Shown in pieces: positions 63,473-64,000 of a stretch of DNA of 64,000 bases. Where the stretch lies: assembly GCA_965222725.1 (NCBI GenBank), contig OZ244969.1:5704001-5768000 (forward strand), given 5' to 3'. Position 1 is the first letter of the stretch. The number at the start of each line of letters is the position of its first letter. This DNA comes from GCA-2748575 sp965222725. Lineage in GTDB: Bacteria; Pseudomonadota; Gammaproteobacteria; Pseudomonadales; Ketobacteraceae. A model generated the notes under the pieces. That model saw only the letters and a program-made list of their open reading frames with translations. It did not search any database and had not been told where the DNA came from. The translations under genes were made by a program, and so were the position numbers.

Positions 63473-64000
63473 ATGCCAAACGCCGACCTGCCCATAATGA
63501 TCGTTGATGATGCCAAGTTCAGTGGCGCCGTCATCAGCCGAACCCTGAAATCCGCCGGTTATACCGATGTCCGTCTTGCCAGCAGTGCCCAGCAGGGTCT
63601 GGCCATGCTGGAGGAACGCCCCGTGAGCGTGCTGATTGCCGACTGGCTGATGCCGGAAATGGATGGCCTTGAGCTGGCGAGCCGTGTCCGGCAGCTGGAC
63701 GAAGCCATTAACCACTTTACCTATATTATTCTGCTGACCGCGAAAGAAGGCGCCAAGGCTCTGGTACATGCGTTCGACAATGGCGTGGACGATTTCGTCA
63801 ACAAGTCCGGCATGAACCAGCAATTATTGCCACGCATCTATGCTGCGGACCGTATTGCCGCCATGCAGAACCGCCTGCTGCGGGAAAACCAACTGTTAGT
63901 GGAATCGAACCAGAAGCTGCGCAAAAACAGCCTGCTGGATCCGCTCACCGGCATGGGCAACCGCCAGTACGCCATTCGCCGTTTGAAAGACACCACCCGC
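63473..64000 (+). CDS. Response regulator-GGDEF protein (diguanylate cyclase), 5' part
   Basis: The first 176 residues of a gene cut by the window end. Residues 6-125 form a receiver domain: Asp-Asp in VDDAKFSGA, the phospho-acceptor Asp in LIADWLMPEMDG, Thr in LLTAKEG and Lys in DDFVNKSG. A linker of about 40 residues leads into DPLTGMGNRQYAIRRL, the start of a GGDEF domain making cyclic di-GMP. The catalytic GGDEF motif itself lies beyond the window. No good ribosome-binding site precedes the ATG. Confidence 0.9.
   Translation, partial: MPNADLPIMIVDDAKFSGAVISRTLKSAGYTDVRLASSAQQGLAMLEERPVSVLIADWLMPEMDGLELASRVRQLDEAINHFTYIILLTAKEGAKALVHAFDNGVDDFVNKSGMNQQLLPRIYAADRIAAMQNRLLRENQLLVESNQKLRKNSLLDPLTGMGNRQYAIRRLKDTTR

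Overview
The window looks like a chromosomal segment of a free-living, probably marine gammaproteobacterium. This is inferred from gene order and family types: holD-like/rimI/prfC synteny, fxsA next to groESL, oxyR/ahpCF, a PilU-type ATPase, GlyGly-CTERM secreted hydrolases and fatty-acid/CoA enzymes. I see no rRNA, tRNA, CRISPR array, prophage or complete insertion sequence. Two palindromic, MITE-like repeats (24483-24673 and 26779-27043) are the only mobile-type elements.

Layout. 0-5.4 kb: the end of a calcium-binding protein, a secreted trypsin with a GlyGly-CTERM tail, then doxX, a glutathionyl-hydroquinone reductase and a LysR regulator. 5.4-9.8 kb: a three-gene ABC exporter (ATPase, FtsX-type permease, HlyD-type adaptor). 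9.9-12.7 kb: two overlapping GTPase genes. 12.7-14.8 kb: a small transcription unit with a promoter, a 19-codon leader ORF, a terminator-like hairpin, two unrecognised genes (314 aa and 58 aa) and an RNA ligase gene, rtcB, that has lost its catalytic middle. 15.1-19.8 kb: an ExeM/NucH-type extracellular nuclease (second GlyGly-CTERM protein) converging on an unusual secreted protein with two blocks of 11-residue curlin-like repeats around a Pro/Glu-rich spacer. 20-24.3 kb: cytochrome P450, AraC regulator, CYTH protein, lipase-like hydrolase. 24.4-30 kb: an MFS-acyltransferase fusion and a repeat-rich lipoprotein, each preceded by a palindromic repeat. 30-34.6 kb: GntR regulator, then oxyR divergent from ahpC-ahpF. 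34.8-41.9 kb: PilU-like ATPase, subtilisin-like protease, egtB-egtD (ergothioneine synthesis) and a short-chain dehydrogenase.

42-48 kb: acyl-CoA metabolism and electron transfer (thioesterase, two crotonase-family enzymes, a flavin/2Fe-2S reductase, a D-lactate dehydrogenase-like flavoprotein, a DUF1289 protein). 48-54.2 kb: a multi-span PilZ protein, prfC, rimI and a probable long-form holD. 54.3-60.3 kb: leuA, a thioesterase, groES-groEL with a perfect CIRCE operator, fxsA and a HugZ-like haem/flavin-fold protein. 60.4-64 kb: a FabG-like dehydrogenase, an alkyltransferase-like protein, an AmpG-like permease and the start of a response-regulator diguanylate cyclase cut by the window edge.

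Themes. Peroxide and thiol stress (oxyR, ahpCF, egtBD, glutathionyl-hydroquinone reductase), lipid/CoA metabolism, and secreted or surface proteins recur. The items most worth a second look are the two-block curlin-like protein, the leader-controlled operon around the broken rtcB, and the lipoprotein with 80-residue cysteine repeats.
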